From Acanthochlamys bracteata (taxonomy: Eukaryota > Streptophyta > Magnoliopsida > Pandanales > Velloziaceae): 64,000 nt of DNA. Of the stretch, positions 22,880 through 34,581 are shown in pieces. The notes under the pieces are model-generated. The model saw only the letters and a program-made list of their open reading frames with translations. It did not search any database and was not told where the DNA came from. Numbering within the stretch: the first letter of the stretch is position 1; each line of letters begins with the position of its first letter. Where the stretch lies: the NCBI GenBank assembly GCA_019914995.1, contig CM034142.1:4917031-4981030 (forward strand), written 5' to 3'. The translations under genes and the position numbers were made by a program.

Positions 22880-23979
22880 TGCCGGACCAAAGCAACTTTC
22901 TTTTTCAACTCGGTGTCGGTTTCTTCAACAGCTCTAGCTTGCACTTCTGTCTTCTTTGTCTTATCCAAGCTAAATGTTGCAATTTGTATTGTACAACATT
23001 CATTGTAGACAGATAGTGAGCTTGATGTAATGTGGTTTTTGCAACATAGCGTGTACAATATGAAACTTGACTGAAATTCTTCAGCTTGAAGTGTAAAGGA
23101 CTTATCTGAATGCATCTTATAGAAATGGTTTGATCACTGATTTGTTGATGCATGTTACATCTATTATGTTAATCTGATAGCATGATGTTATGCTCCCCAT
23201 TTTCAAAATTCGTAGCAAATAAATGAGTATAGCATGTCGAAATGGCCTTGTGAAATGCTTGCCAGACTTGTCAACTTGTATGTTTGCAAGTGATTTTCTT
23301 CAACACTTTCCATTTTTCTTAGCTTGTTTTGTTGCTGCATGTTGAATCTTTTGTGCTGGTAACGTAGTGAATGTGCAAAACTTCTTGTCTTCAGTATTTC
23401 GTGTCAAAAGCATGAATCTAGCTTGTAGAAAGTTTATCCGAAAATTGCAGTCAAATCTGTTAGTGAAGTGCACACGAAAATTTTATTTTTATTCCCATCT
23501 TTCATAAATTTTTTCTGTTTGTGTAATGCACTGAGCTGGTTCTTGATGATTTCTGTAGTCCATATGTTGCTCTATGTGTGTCAGGAAAATCGACTCAACC
23601 ATGGTCAGGAACTTCCTTAAATTCGGCCTTGAAGGTGACATTGATGGCTACTCTCAGGCTCCACAGCAAGCTGTTTCTTCAACTGCTTTGTGTGCATGCT
23701 CTGTTGAAGTAAGCAGTAACGAATAGCTGACTGATATTATTTGTTTTCTTTGTCAAACAAATCAGCAAGATGATAATTGATTGATTACGTTCTGCTATTC
23801 TGTTAGCCTAAGCAGTACACATACTAGCTGACTGATTATAATGTTGATCTTCTGTTGGCTTCACTTGCATTTACTGAAATCTTTCTGATCACTCATGCAA
23901 CAAATCACTAATACCAATGATGCATAAAACATAATTCTTAATCTCTTTTTATCATCAAAATCAACTTGAGATTCCAACA
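22880..23979 (-). mobile_element. SIRE-like copia LTR, minus strand
   Basis: Read on the minus strand it starts TGTTGGAATCTCAAG right after a purine run (complement of 23,981-23,992) and ends at GGCA (22,880). Its first 60 nt match the start of the LTR at 45,484-47,126 (shared TTTTGATGATAA, TTAAGAA and TTTAT blocks). Only five bases, GCGTC, separate it from the gypsy 3' LTR. A short frame at 23,600-23,725 was not accepted as a gene. Confidence 0.65.
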
Positions 23980-25690
23980 AACACCCCTTTTTGATGATGA
24001 ACCAACAACTAAAAGAAATATGTGTTTATGTCTCATACTTAAAAGATTTTCACAAGTTAACATAATGCCCATCAAACCATTTCAACATGCATTTTCTCCG
24101 CATTTTCTTCAACAACTTTTCATCAAGGGTTTCCTTCTTTCTTGCTTGTGAAAGTCCTCCTTTCAAAAGCAAATCATACCTGCACATAATTCTTACTTAC
24201 TCTCCCCCTTTTTGTCATCAACAAAAAGGGAGTGACTTCTTCAGTAGTGCGGACGGCAATCAGGTGTGCTCCCCCTTGGCATATGCTTCTCATTCTCACT
24301 GATTTCTGCGAAGAATGCTAGCTATAAATACTTCATTAGAATATATGTAGCAAGTTGTAGCTCCTTCAAAAAGATTGGTACTTCAAATTTCAGGGGCGAT
24401 CGTTATCATGCGTCCGCGCTCCTCCTAACTTGTTAGCAGGTATGAACATTTCTTATTTCTTTCCACAAGTATTCACTTCACGCTTCCAACAACAGTCTGC
24501 CCCTTGAAAAGTAACAAGTGTTAAAGTTTTTCTTGCATGAGAACGAGACGAGTCTTCTAATTAGCTTTATAATATTCCTGCAAAGAATGGCAAGTTCTAA
24601 TAGCAGGACGACCAATGCATAACCTGCATTCAGCATATAAAAGTTCATGCAAAAATTTGTTAGTTCTCAAGGAGAGATATATCTTTGTATAATTGATGTT
24701 CTTTTCTTTCAGGACTTCAGAACTTCTCCCACTTAATAAAATTTTCCGTACTTCGAAGCACTTATCCTTCAGACAAAAGAAAATTTATTCCAACATGGTT
24801 TGCTTTCATTCTTGACATCAATTATGCTACTGCAAAAATCTTGAAACCTTTGCAGACGAATTATAACTCATCTATAACACATTCACAGTGCAGAAAAAAA
24901 TGATTTCAAAAAATACATCAATATAATTTAATCCAACTTCTTTACAGCAGCAAGTCATAGCAAGTAAGATCAACAACCATAAACTTCACATCATACATTT
25001 TGGTAGATTAATGTTCTAGTAAAAAAACAATCAACTTTTTGATACAATGTTTAGGCCTCCAGCAAGGTACAACATAAACACAACAAACTTTAGAAGGTTA
25101 AAGCATCTTCAAATACTAGTACACATAGTATTTGGAGGAATTTAAAAACTCAGGCAAAACATTCCAACATGGCCAATCCTATAGCTTTCAGCAGAGTAGA
25201 ATGGGACTCGACGAGTTTGACTCGAAAAAGTTCGGCTTAGGGATTAGTTGAAGGATGAATACGGATCACTGGGTTCAATGTAAGGACGGAAGCTACGGTA
25301 GATGCAACTACTGATGAATTGACTGCCTGAAACAATCCTCCATTTTCTTCAGTTTCTAAACACCTCTCTTGCTGATTCTTCAATCGTTCTCATCTCTTTT
25401 GATGAATTCTGTTACAGCAGAACCATTCAGTTTGCTAAGGCTCAAAACAAATCGATGATTCAGGGAATTTCTTCTTCGAACTATAAAATTTTATTCCGAT
25501 TCCAGCTCAACTAAGTAGAAGACGTAAATTTGATGTTTGCTGCAACAAATTTGGTACTTCTTGTCGATGAACTACATGAATCCCTAACTAACTTGGTAAC
25601 TTGATACCAGTTCTTATGCAACTACAGACCGTATAAATTATTTATAGCTTCTACTTCTAGATGAAATCCCGCGGACTTGCATTCAATGTG
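23980..25690 (-). mobile_element. Internal 3' part of a SIRE-like element, no coding domain seen
   Basis: On the minus strand, upstream of the LTR, there is a second purine-rich motif, AAAAAGGGGGAGAG, at about 24,200-24,215, preceded by TTGTTGATGAC. Such a motif after pol is common in SIRE/Maximus copia elements. The rest to 25,690 is AT-rich without a readable domain, so integrase, RT and the 5' LTR appear lost where the next gypsy relic begins. Confidence 0.4.
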
Positions 25691-26118
25691 TCACGACCTC
25701 CAACCCGATACAACCTTTGAGTTTTCCCTTACATGTTGATCCATCGTGTGCCACTGTCTTGTGCCTGCCAGCTAGGTACTCAACGCAATAATCAGAGCTG
25801 AGTAGCTTCGTGAGACATTTCTGTTGGTCTAGGGAAAAGATAAACTGCTACATTAAATACTTCAAGCTCAAATGTTCCATCTTGATTGTGAACCGATGCC
25901 CTAAAGATATGGGCGCAATTTGTGCACTGCCACAACCAATGCCATCACCTCCTTCTCATACATTGATTTTGCAAGAGATGCCGATGACAAGGTCTTGTTG
26001 AAATAAGTGATCAAACGGTTTTTCTATGATAACACTGCCCCTATCCTTTGCTGGAAGTATTTGTCTCCAAGGCGAATCTTGAATGAAGTCAGGAGTGGCC
26101 AAAATTAGGGTAGCAGCC

Positions 26119-26446
26119 TGTTGGAATACCAAATCAAAACGTATGCATTCATTTTGGAATTTCTCAAAGCATTGAAGAAAGAAAGTGGGTAAGTAATGCT
26201 AGTAGTGGGCATATATGTTACTTAAAAGAGTTAGTGGGTGTGTTAAAGGTTAGTAATGGTTGTGAGTTTTTTTTGTTTTAATGTCTTAGTTAATGTAAGG
26301 TTTGGTTGTAATGCCTATATAAGAAGTCTTGTAGCATGTTGTTTTGCATCAAGTGAAAAAGAGTCTTGCAAAGAAGTTCTCCTTCAAAGAAAGTTTCCAA
26401 TTTTCTTAATGATAGAAGTTCTAAATTCGTAAACTTAGAACCAACA
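26119..26446 (+). mobile_element. Solo LTR with perfect 5-bp target duplication
   Basis: A 328-bp unit starts TGTTGGAATACC and ends TTAGAACCAACA, flanked by CAGCC on both sides (26,114-26,118 and 26,447-26,451). A TATA-like CCTATATAAG lies near 26,311. It splits the RNase H part of the surrounding gypsy relic; removing it joins the gypsy text in frame as AMAATLILATPDF. It is therefore younger than that relic. TGTTGG...CCAACA ends suit copia. Confidence 0.88.
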
Positions 26447-26769
26447 CAGCCATGGCTTGCTTCAGATAATGAAAAATGGCATCCGTGTCTGGCTTAATAT
26501 GAAGGAGTACTTCTTCAAGAGATCAGTAAGAGGAGCTACCGAGAGCCTATAGTCCTTGATGAACTGAAGGTAGTACTTTATGAGCCAAGAAACATTGTCT
26601 CAAGGTGATAGATGTCGGAGCTGGCTACTTCAACACTGCATCCACCTATGCGGGATTGACTACGATTCCTTGTAGGGACACAAATGCCCAAGGTACTCCA
26701 ATTGGCTTGTATTCAAGCTTGCGAATAGTTAAGTTAGGATAAGATAATGCTCCTGCAAATCAGATAAAT

Positions 26770-27160
26770 CGATGGCTAATTGCCGAAAATGGTCTTGCCA
26801 ATGCTGCAAAATAAGAATACATTCAAAGAAGATTGGTATGAACTTAAGCAGACATGATTTAAAAGATATTCATCATGGATTGGAAGGTCATCGCAGTGTT
26901 TATCAAGCCAAATGGCATGGCGACAAACTCGTAGTGCCCGTCATGCGTTTGAAAGATGTTTTATGTATATGACTTTCTCTAGCATGAATCTCGTATTAGC
27001 CTCGACTTCAAATCAAGCTATGAGAAGAACTTGGCCCTATGTAGCTCATCTAATAACTCATCCATCACTAGTACGGGGTACATATCCTTAATACTTATTT
27101 TGCTGAGAGCCCGATAGACTATACAGGCCAATAGTTGGTCTTCCACAAAAAGGGCCGCTC
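26770..27160 (-). pseudogene. Gypsy reverse transcriptase fragment
   Basis: Minus-strand reading includes LLACIVYRALSKISIKDMYP, VMDELLDELHRAKFFS, then broken pieces that include TGTTSLSPCHLA-like readings of the expected DGHYEF...PFGL block. Stops and shifts are frequent. The start of RT is missing from this strand because it lies inverted at 27,165-27,290. Confidence 0.82.
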
Positions 27161-27164
27161 GGTC

Positions 27165-27290
27165 ACGGACTTACCCTACTTCCTAGAGCAACACCTGCTA
27201 ATAAGAACCTATCGATATCGCTATTTGGAAAAAATGAAGATCGAGAAGGCTGTCACTATAATACTATCACAAGGAATGATGCCAATTGCA
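27165..27290 (+). pseudogene. Inverted N-terminal reverse transcriptase segment
   Basis: The + strand reads DLPYFLEQHLLIRTYRYRYL and then KIEKAVTIILSQGMM, the N-terminal RT block of gypsy elements (compare KTEIEKAVAEMLFQGII at 20,083-20,130). It lies exactly where this block belongs in the surrounding minus-strand relic, but in the opposite orientation, so a local inversion of about 125 bp is the simplest reading. Confidence 0.75.
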
Positions 27291-27428
27291 TATGACATTG
27301 TCCAAGCTCTCCAACAATTCCAATCCCAGCACCAAATCCATCCCTCCCAACAAAAACTGGTGTGCAATAACAACTATCTCAACTCTTTGTATTATTAAAG
27401 GAATTCTCTTATAAATCATTTACATTAA

Positions 27429-28612
27429 GGGGCATTTGGTTCATTTCTTGCAACTTTACCTTAAAAATCTTAATTCTCAAGTATCTTTAGTCTTGAGAAT
27501 ATAAAATATGAAAATGCTATATTACCACGTTTGGTTTAGTTTTATTAAATTGTTAAATTACCTAGAATGCTGCATTTATCATGTTTAGTTTGCATTCAAT
27601 ATTCCAAAGAATCTTTACTACTTTACTAAAATACCCTTTAAAGAATCTTGTTATATATTACAAGGTATATGTGAGATCTTTCAATAACTATTTGTACCCT
27701 AATTGGTTTGGATATTAATCTCTCATATAAAAGACTTGCGTTCAAATCTTTGAGAAAGAAATCATATAAGATTTTTTTCTATCTCGTTTGCAACGATTAC
27801 ACCTACCTGCCACTATACAACTATAAGGTTGAGATATGGTCCAAGATCAAAATGTGATCATATATGGTAAAATATGAGTTAAAATAAGTTCAAAATATAG
27901 TCAAAATGAGATCATATATGGTCGAAATACAGTCATATGGTCGTACTTAGGTTAGCATTGGGTTGCACTTAGGTCGTACAAAATATGGTCAAAATGTGAG
28001 TAAAAGAAGAGTCATAAGGTTGAAATATGAGTCAAAATTAGTTCGAAATATAGTGGAAATAGAGTCACAAGATAGATATCTTATCAAAAATCAAAATGTG
28101 AGTCGAACTGGACTCTAAATGAGATTATATGTGGTCAAAATATGAGTTGAAGTAGAGAATTAAGATCAACATATGAGTTAAATGAGTTAGAAATGTGGTC
28201 GAAATTGAGTCATACAGTGAATATCTGATTAAGGGAAGTAAGCAATCAAATCTAACCTAGGTGGTTGAAGAAAGAAAAAGATCGGCTACAGAAATGGAGA
28301 TCGGCAGCGATGTGGATCTAAGAGCGAAAAGGAAAGAGCGACAGCTATGGAAAGAAAGAACGTTTATGAAAGAAGCAAAAGAGATGATGAAAAAAAATAT
28401 TTTGGGTATTGAAAATGTAACCTTGCAGGCAAAATAGCTGGAAATCTGGATTCCCACCTCTACTTATGGTAATCTAAATTTCTTCGTCTGAGATAAGTTT
28501 GTTTTCTATGGAAATCTAGAGTACTCTTATACAGCAAACCAAACGTGGGAATATGATCCCTTGTGTTAAGTTCTCAGGAATTCTGTCAGGATCACCTGAA
28601 CCAAACGGGCCC
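27429..28612. mobile_element. Harbinger-type non-autonomous element, 1,184 bp
   Basis: The left end GGGGCATTTGGTTCA pairs with the reverse complement of the right end, GGGCCCGTTTGGTTCA. TAA flanks both ends (27,426-27,428 and 28,613-28,615), the PIF/Harbinger duplication. No transposase is visible. The middle (27,830-28,220) is made of short degenerate repeats of the type GGTCGAAATATGAGTC. It is inserted between the protease and RT of an antisense gypsy relic. Confidence 0.82.
27830..28220. repeat. Degenerate short tandem repeat inside Harbinger element
   Basis: Words such as TATGGTC, AAAATATGAGTTAAAAT and GAGTCATA recur about every 20-35 bases with many changes. They are unlike the flanking element termini. 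Confidence 0.6.
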
Positions 28613-28679
28613 TAAATGTGGTCTTTTATCGACCTACTCCAACTCCAATTAGTGCACATCCGTGGCTGCCGGGGGGCAA

Positions 28680-29000
28680 AAAGTGCTTCGTAGAGTTTAT
28701 CTGTAATGAAATTATGGGTGCTTCTTTAATTTATATAGATAAAAACTTTATGCCAATTGATGTTGGCTATCTCTGAATCGTTTGCGGTCGTACTTGGCCC
28801 TGCATTGCACCAAGAAGAGACTAACATCCTCTACCATGGTGTTTTTGAGGAATAACTCTTCTACATTGTCTTCCTCCTCCTGATCTGCGAGGGAGTATAC
28901 CATGATGATGCATTTATGACCTTGTTCATACTTACCATTGCAACAGAAGAAAAGATCCTTGGCTCTCCTTGTGTTGATCTTTGCTACAAAGAGCCCCATA
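28680..29000 (-). pseudogene. Gypsy gag end and protease remnant
   Basis: The open frame on the minus strand from 28,999 to 28,748 reads RRAKDLFFCCNGKYEQGHKC and then an acidic stretch LADQEEEDNVEELF. It corresponds to the knuckle and spacer before protease. About 60 nt further the protease site reads YINxRSTHNFI, where the catalytic aspartate and the glycine are lost and a stop intervenes. The same knuckle wording (KYEQGH) occurs at 61,800, so the two elements are related. Confidence 0.8.
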
Positions 29001-29999
29001 TAGCAAAAACGAGGAGCTGTGACACCTTAGTTTGCTGGGACGGCACCTCCTGAAGTTAAGACAGTAGTTGCTCCAGGATGGGTTTCTCCTATGAGCCAAA
29101 ACTTAGTGGATTTGGCTACGACTTGTTTGCAGGAAAGCTTCTACCTAAACAGACATGCTAATATTTATGCTTGTTGTGACTTGGTAGATTGCCATGCTAT
29201 GACATCCATGATAATTATCTATGACAACCCTCCACAAAGACCCGTACGAGGTCTTTCTCCGTGGCATAGGTTATTTAAGTGAAGAAAGTTTCCAAAGGAT
29301 GCTTGGTAGTTTGTCGTAGAACCCAGTTTCATCAACTACTGCAAAAAGTAACTAATACTACCAGAGCCAATTGGACCAAACATGAGCTTAAGTTAATTCG
29401 TCCCACTAGTGTGCCACCGATCTCGCTGGTAATTTGGTACCAACGTGGGCCTTGACTTGGCAATACACTGAATTGACCAAAACACGATTCCAAGTTGCAT
29501 TCTTATAGTACTTGAAGTACCATTCAGTTGAGTTTTGAAACTTTTGACGTTCCCTCGAGTGGTTGAGGTTCTATAAACACTTGGACAAGGCCATATTGAG
29601 CTCCTTGTGTTTGAGGAACTACAGCTACGACCATCATTTAGGAGCGCATAATTATGATGGTTCAGAAAGATTAGGGCAATAAACGGAAGGGTGTTAGTGA
29701 TTTGCAGAGCTACAGGTAATTAACTAAAGGAGGTAGATTTAGATGCATTGATTGGTGTATAATAGGCACTAAAGTGGCCATTGACGAAGTTTGTACATAT
29801 GGGATAGGGATAGTGGGGGCAAAGGGCCGACGATGGGTGATTGGCCACATAACTCGAAGAAGCCAGGTGGGTGGTCAATGTAGTGGAAAAGTTAGGAGTT
29901 TTGAATTCTCTTTATTTTTGTCGAGATGAGGTAACGACCTTATCGAGCAAGTTGTCCGGTAAGACTAGAGGCTAGGTAGTCATATTCCTCAAGTCGTAC

Positions 30000-31724
30000 C
30001 ACCTCAATATGATAGTTCTAATTATTTGTCTTCATCGGAGTTGTCTTCCTAAATTTTATTATTAGCAAAGCAATGCGATCTTCATCTTAAGAGAAGAGAT
30101 GCTTACCTTTTGATCCGCGGCTTTAGGTTTAATCGCTCTAAGACTTTTTGGTCTTCTTGAGTGACAATTCCTTATAAGCTTATATATGAACTCATCCACG
30201 AACATATTTAGGAAGCTTTCCTTTTTCTCAATTGCATCTGATGTAAACAAAATCACCTAAAGAAAAACTCCATGATCCTATTCTAATTTATCTCGTAAGT
30301 GCACGGTTGTGTCTACCATATAGCAGATAATGAGTTTTTTCTATAGAAAATTATTGTTAACTCTTAATCCAAAATAAACTATCAAAAGTTTGCTATTCTA
30401 GCTAAACAAAAGTGTATGAAAGCTCGGAAAAAAAAAACAAAATACGGGTTGTGAAAACAGATACGAAAATAACTAGAATTACAATCAACCACTAATGCTT
30501 TTAATTTAATCTTCAAATAAATATGATATTAGATTATGATGATTGTAAAGATTTTGTACCTAACACCTTGGTCTACTTACTAGATACGATTTCCAATTAT
30601 GATTTCAACTTTAATCTAGTCTAAAATCAACCAATCTATAATGTCATTCTAACTCTTTGTTTAGAAATTACGAGAGATACATTACGTCCTGCGAAATCAT
30701 AAATCATATAATTGCATTCACTTTGATCCAGTAAATACTAACTACAGTTATTATTTGTGATACATAAAGTATGTTCCGATTGGTTCGTGCGAGCATAATT
30801 AATAAAATAGCTGAAATATCAAATTCAATGTTGATCAAACATATATATTTAACAGCTAAACATCTTTCCATACAAGGATAATAACCTACAATCTAATCAA
30901 TAATTCATATATCACATAATATTCAAACATTAAATCAAAGTTATTAGAGTTTTATCCTACTCCAGTTCAAAAGTTTTTGCTACTCATATTGATATTACAA
31001 ACCACCAAATCAAATGAAACAAATATCGTTCAAAAAAATCAAAATCAAAATTCTGTAGATTTTGCTCTCTATTCCCTCACTATCAACTTTGGATCTCTTT
31101 CTTCATCTCAATCTCTCTATCTATATTGCCCTCCAGCTCTCCCTTTATATCCAACTCCAAATCATTAGAAGAACCCTCTGAAAATCCTTTCGATAATATC
31201 TTTGTTTCTCCTGTAATCCTGCTTAGAAAAATGACTCCGTTAGGAAGAATTCAACTCTAAGTAATGTTCTTAACTTAAGTAAAGAAGAATTTGGATGTGG
31301 ATAGAAGATACTAGAAGAAATTGTTTTGAGGAGCAGTTCTTATGCTAAAGGGATCGGATGATAAAATTGAGTGACCTTCTAGAGCAGTTTTATTTATAAG
31401 CGTGTTGGTTGCTCGGTTTCACAGTTTTATTGTTAAGTAATCTGACGAGGAACAGTAGAAAAAAAAGGCCCACTACTATCCAATAATAGTGGTCTTTGAA
31501 TATCACTTAATAACGTATTTAATCTATCAAATTCCTTATCGTTCGATATGGTTTGAAAAGTATCTTCCTCACCATCGCAAATTTTTATTCACATTTTTTA
31601 CATTTCAAACAACCGGCCATCCTCGTCATCACTATCTATCTCATTTGTATGAATATATTTCGGTACTCTTCTTATTAGATGATCTATCAGTGCAGTCAAC
31701 TCTCCATTATTTGCCCACTACTAT
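30000..31724. other. AT-rich spacer, no gene recognised
   Basis: I see only short open frames without domain similarity. A stretch near 30,294, CTCGTAAGTGCACGGTTGTG, resembles motifs found in plant LTR sequences, but no LTR pair was located. The rest is AT-rich single-copy-looking or decayed repeat sequence. Confidence 0.4.
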
Positions 31725-31982
31725 GGAGGCATTTGTGAAAGCGTTTCCTAAAAGCTCCATTTGATTTTCTCATTTCACATTTTTAAATACATCTTTTATA
31801 AATATTTAGAGAATTTATTTAAAAATTCAAAAAAATATAGAAAAGTTTTAAGTTGTAAGATCTTTTTATTGCTTATTTTTTTATTTTTTTGAAATAAAAA
31901 AAGTAGAGCTCATTTTTCAAAAAGAATAAAAATATCCTATATTACAGAAAAACTTTATTTCAAAAGCACTCCCAAACGCCCC
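31725..31982. mobile_element. Candidate short MITE
   Basis: The left end GGAGGCATTTGTGAAAGCG and the reverse complement of the right end GGGGCGTTTGGGAGTGC are similar. TAT follows the right end and precedes the left end. The interior is AT-rich without coding sequence. The superfamily is uncertain because the flanking triplet is not the usual TAA/TTA. Confidence 0.45.
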
Positions 31983-32422
31983 TATATCCTTACATAATTC
32001 CTTTTGGAACAAAGAATTCAACTACTTTTTGCATGTTTACTAGTTTTCATTTAAAAAAAGTTTATATAGATACTGAATTATCTTCATATCTCTCAAATTC
32101 TCACAATCAAACTTCATATATTCTTTCACTTCATTATATATTCTTTCCTCCACTTTATTTCTTTGGGCATAACGATAAAGCAACTTAGCAATGAACCTAC
32201 AAGAAGCTTAAGCAAATTGTTGAATTAAGCTGGTGAAGGAAGTAGGTGAAAATAGAAGATGAAGCAGCTTCACAATTAAGCAACTTGAGTACCTTCTAAA
32301 TGCATGAAGATGGTGATGCTAGTAAGTGAAGTAAGAAAATGAAGTACTCCACAAGTAAGCTGCTTGAGTACCTTTTGGAAGTCCCTAGTAGGCAGCTTGG
32401 ATGCTGAGTAAATGATGGAGCA
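31983..32422. other. Spacer left of the TRIM
   Basis: No coding domain. Two short stretches containing AAGTAAGTGAAG and TTGAGTACCTT recur between 32,210 and 32,380, a weak local repetition. Confidence 0.35.
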
Positions 32423-33130
32423 TGTCGGGCCTCCAAGTTAGACTAAGATGTTAGTAGCGTGAAGAGTCAAAGGGGTTTGAGTGAAAAATGGGTTAGCTTA
32501 GTGAGCTAGGCCAGCATTAGTAGCATGAGTCTTGAAAATAGTGTCTAAGGGAAGGCTAGCTAACTTGAAGTTAGCCCATCAACTCATCTAGAGTTGGACT
32601 AAATTAGGTCATGACTTGGTGGTCTTAATAGCTCACATTTCTTAATAGGTCCACATTATGTGGATTTTGACATAAATATGTGCTTAGATATGGAAAATGC
32701 TAATCCATAAGTGGATAGTTATTTTAATTTGAAAATCTGATTTTTACAATTGATATTAGAGCCCAAAAAGAATAGGCCCACCCGCGTGTTGATGAGAGTG
32801 AAATTGTTAGGCCTCCGAGTTAGGCTGAACCAAATTAGTAAAGTTAGGCCTAAGTGGATCCCAGTGAAGGACGAGCGAGTTTGTTGTACTATATCCGAAT
32901 TAGTAGCGGAGCCTACGATGGTGCTCAAGTGAAAATTGACTATCTAATTTGAAATTGGATCAGCAACTCGCTTTGCATTGGCTAAGTTGAGCCTAACTTA
33001 TTGGGTTAGCAATCACGCTCTTTAATAAGCCCACATCGGTAAGATGATAGAATAGAACTTATATATAGGAGATATTAACATCTATGTGATTGACCAATTA
33101 TTTTATTTTGAAGACTCGATCCTAAAAGCA
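32423..33130 (+). mobile_element. TRIM-like element with two 326-bp LTRs
   Basis: Two similar 326-bp direct repeats enclose only 56 bp. LTR A (32,423-32,748) starts TGTCGGGCCTCCAAGTTAGA and LTR B (32,805-33,130) starts TGTTAGGCCTCCGAGTTAGG. Near their ends both have ATTTTA or ATTTTATTTTGAA-like text. Right after LTR A comes TTGATATTAGAGCCC, close to the initiator-Met tRNA primer site, and GATGAGAGTGAAAT before LTR B can serve as polypurine tract. The interior is too small for protein. This is the layout of a terminal-repeat retrotransposon in miniature. The target duplication is unclear (GAGCA left; AAGCA just inside the right end). Confidence 0.8.
32750..32764 (+). promoter_or_regulatory. 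Primer-binding site of TRIM
   Basis: TTGATATTAGAGCCC starts within two bases of the end of LTR A and resembles the common plant retroelement site TGGTATCAGAGCC at most positions. Confidence 0.65.
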
Positions 33131-33650
33131 AAAGCTTGAGACATCTTTCAACTCCTTGCAGCTACGTGCATCATTGACTGTACTGAAAGCCTCTTGGAGA
33201 AGGAGCTTCTAGCTAACCGACTTCACCCATTGGATACGATAAACCTAGCTGTGACTTACCTATTTGAGGTTATACCTACTTGTGACTCACCTACGTGTAA
33301 GATGCTTCAGAGAAGTTACTTGGCAGCTACATGTCGCTTAGTCTGAGTGCTTTGAGAAGACTCTTGTATGTGACTTGAAGATGGAAAAGAGGGAAGCTTG
33401 TATCAATTACTACAAGCAAGTGCATCAGCTGTATGCATCACCTATTTGCTTGTCACCTTAGTCTCACTCTGTTGCTCTACCTGCATGCGAGGCAGCAAAT
33501 AGCTACGGCTAATCTACTTGGAAATACTTATATAAGTAAGGGTAAGGTTGTACTTGTGAATAACACCAACAATAGTTGTGACGTTTGATATAAACTCCAA
33601 CTAGATGTGTAATGATTAGGCATAAGACTCGTAGCTTGTAATAATTGTCA
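33131..33650. other. Spacer right of the TRIM
   Basis: Nothing recognised beyond short words such as CTTACCTA and GCAGCTA that recur; no coding domain. Confidence 0.35.
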
Positions 33651-33826
33651 TAGCTGTAAAAATCAGACCGAATGTCAACCAGCACCTAATCCAGACAGCA
33701 TAGTGAGAACACAGCAAGACTCATTTGCAAGAGACAACAAGATCCATTTCCATCCATATTTCAGGCCGTAAAACTTAAAGAGTCCAATCCAGACAGCAAG
33801 ACTACCAAAAATCTATCAACATTCAG

Positions 33827-33918
33827 TTTTCAACTACCAATGTTACACAAACTTGAACTTCTAGTTTTCAAAATTTCAACTATCAATGTTACACAAACTT
33901 GAACTTCTAGTTTTCAAT
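33827..33918. repeat. Two-copy 46-bp tandem repeat
   Basis: TGTTACACAAACTTGAACTT followed by CTAGTTTTCAA occurs twice with a spacing of 46 bp. Differences between copies are few, so the duplication is fairly recent or conserved. Confidence 0.85.
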
Positions 33919-34581
33919 AGTAATACCAACTGAAAAGCAACAAACTCATCATTTCATGAATAACATCTAAACAACACTAACATCTCAATTTCTAAAAACA
34001 TTCAAGGCTTTCGAGTTTTGCAGAGGGACCAGAAATTAGAGGGATATGACTTCAAAGCTATGCTATGCGGGGGTAAAAGAAACATCTTCAATTCAAGGCT
34101 TTAACTTTGTTAGGTAGCAGTAAGCTCCTCCAGTGCTACCTGTGCTATGTTAAATCTATGACACTCAAGTGGATTGCATGAAAAATCAGATACAATAAAG
34201 AACACAGATGATATCATCCAAATAAATAGTAAATGCTGTAGCAATCCAGTTTGTAAAGAAAATAAATCAATTTTGTTTTTGTATGCCAGTAATTCAGTTA
34301 ACACGACCAGGAAACCCTATGTTGCAACCCAACTTGTTAACAAATGTAGGAAATCCTATGTTACAGGAAACAAAATGCAGGAAACGACAACATATCACAT
34401 GCTGAAAACAAATGACGGAAACCCTATGCAGCAAGTAAGGAAAAAATCCACAAAGTCTGTAGAGCCGACAAACAGAACCGAGCAGAGTAACCAGTCGAGT
34501 AACGCCGACGAACAGAATAGAGCAGATCAACCAGTAGAGCCGAAGTAGAGAAGCCAAGCAGCGAAGCTGGAGGAGTAGAGG

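Larger units (their letters stand above)
25690..30000 (-). mobile_element. Antisense Ty3/gypsy relic with nested insertions
   Basis: Minus-strand order from right to left: gag remains (about 30,000-29,000), zinc knuckle (28,925-28,970), protease (28,690-28,740), a 1.2-kb MITE (27,429-28,612), an inverted RT segment (27,165-27,290), RT (27,160-26,770) and RNase H (26,460-25,800) split by a solo LTR (26,119-26,446). Stops are frequent. The zinc knuckle reads FFCCNGKYEQGHKC, with the first cysteine replaced by phenylalanine. No LTR of its own was recognised. Confidence 0.8.

Noticed and set aside
34174..34548. 124-codon open frame rich in Asn, Lys and Glu
   Set aside because: It crosses AT-rich decayed hAT-like sequence into a repeat of GAGCAGA words; no domain and no start or splice support.
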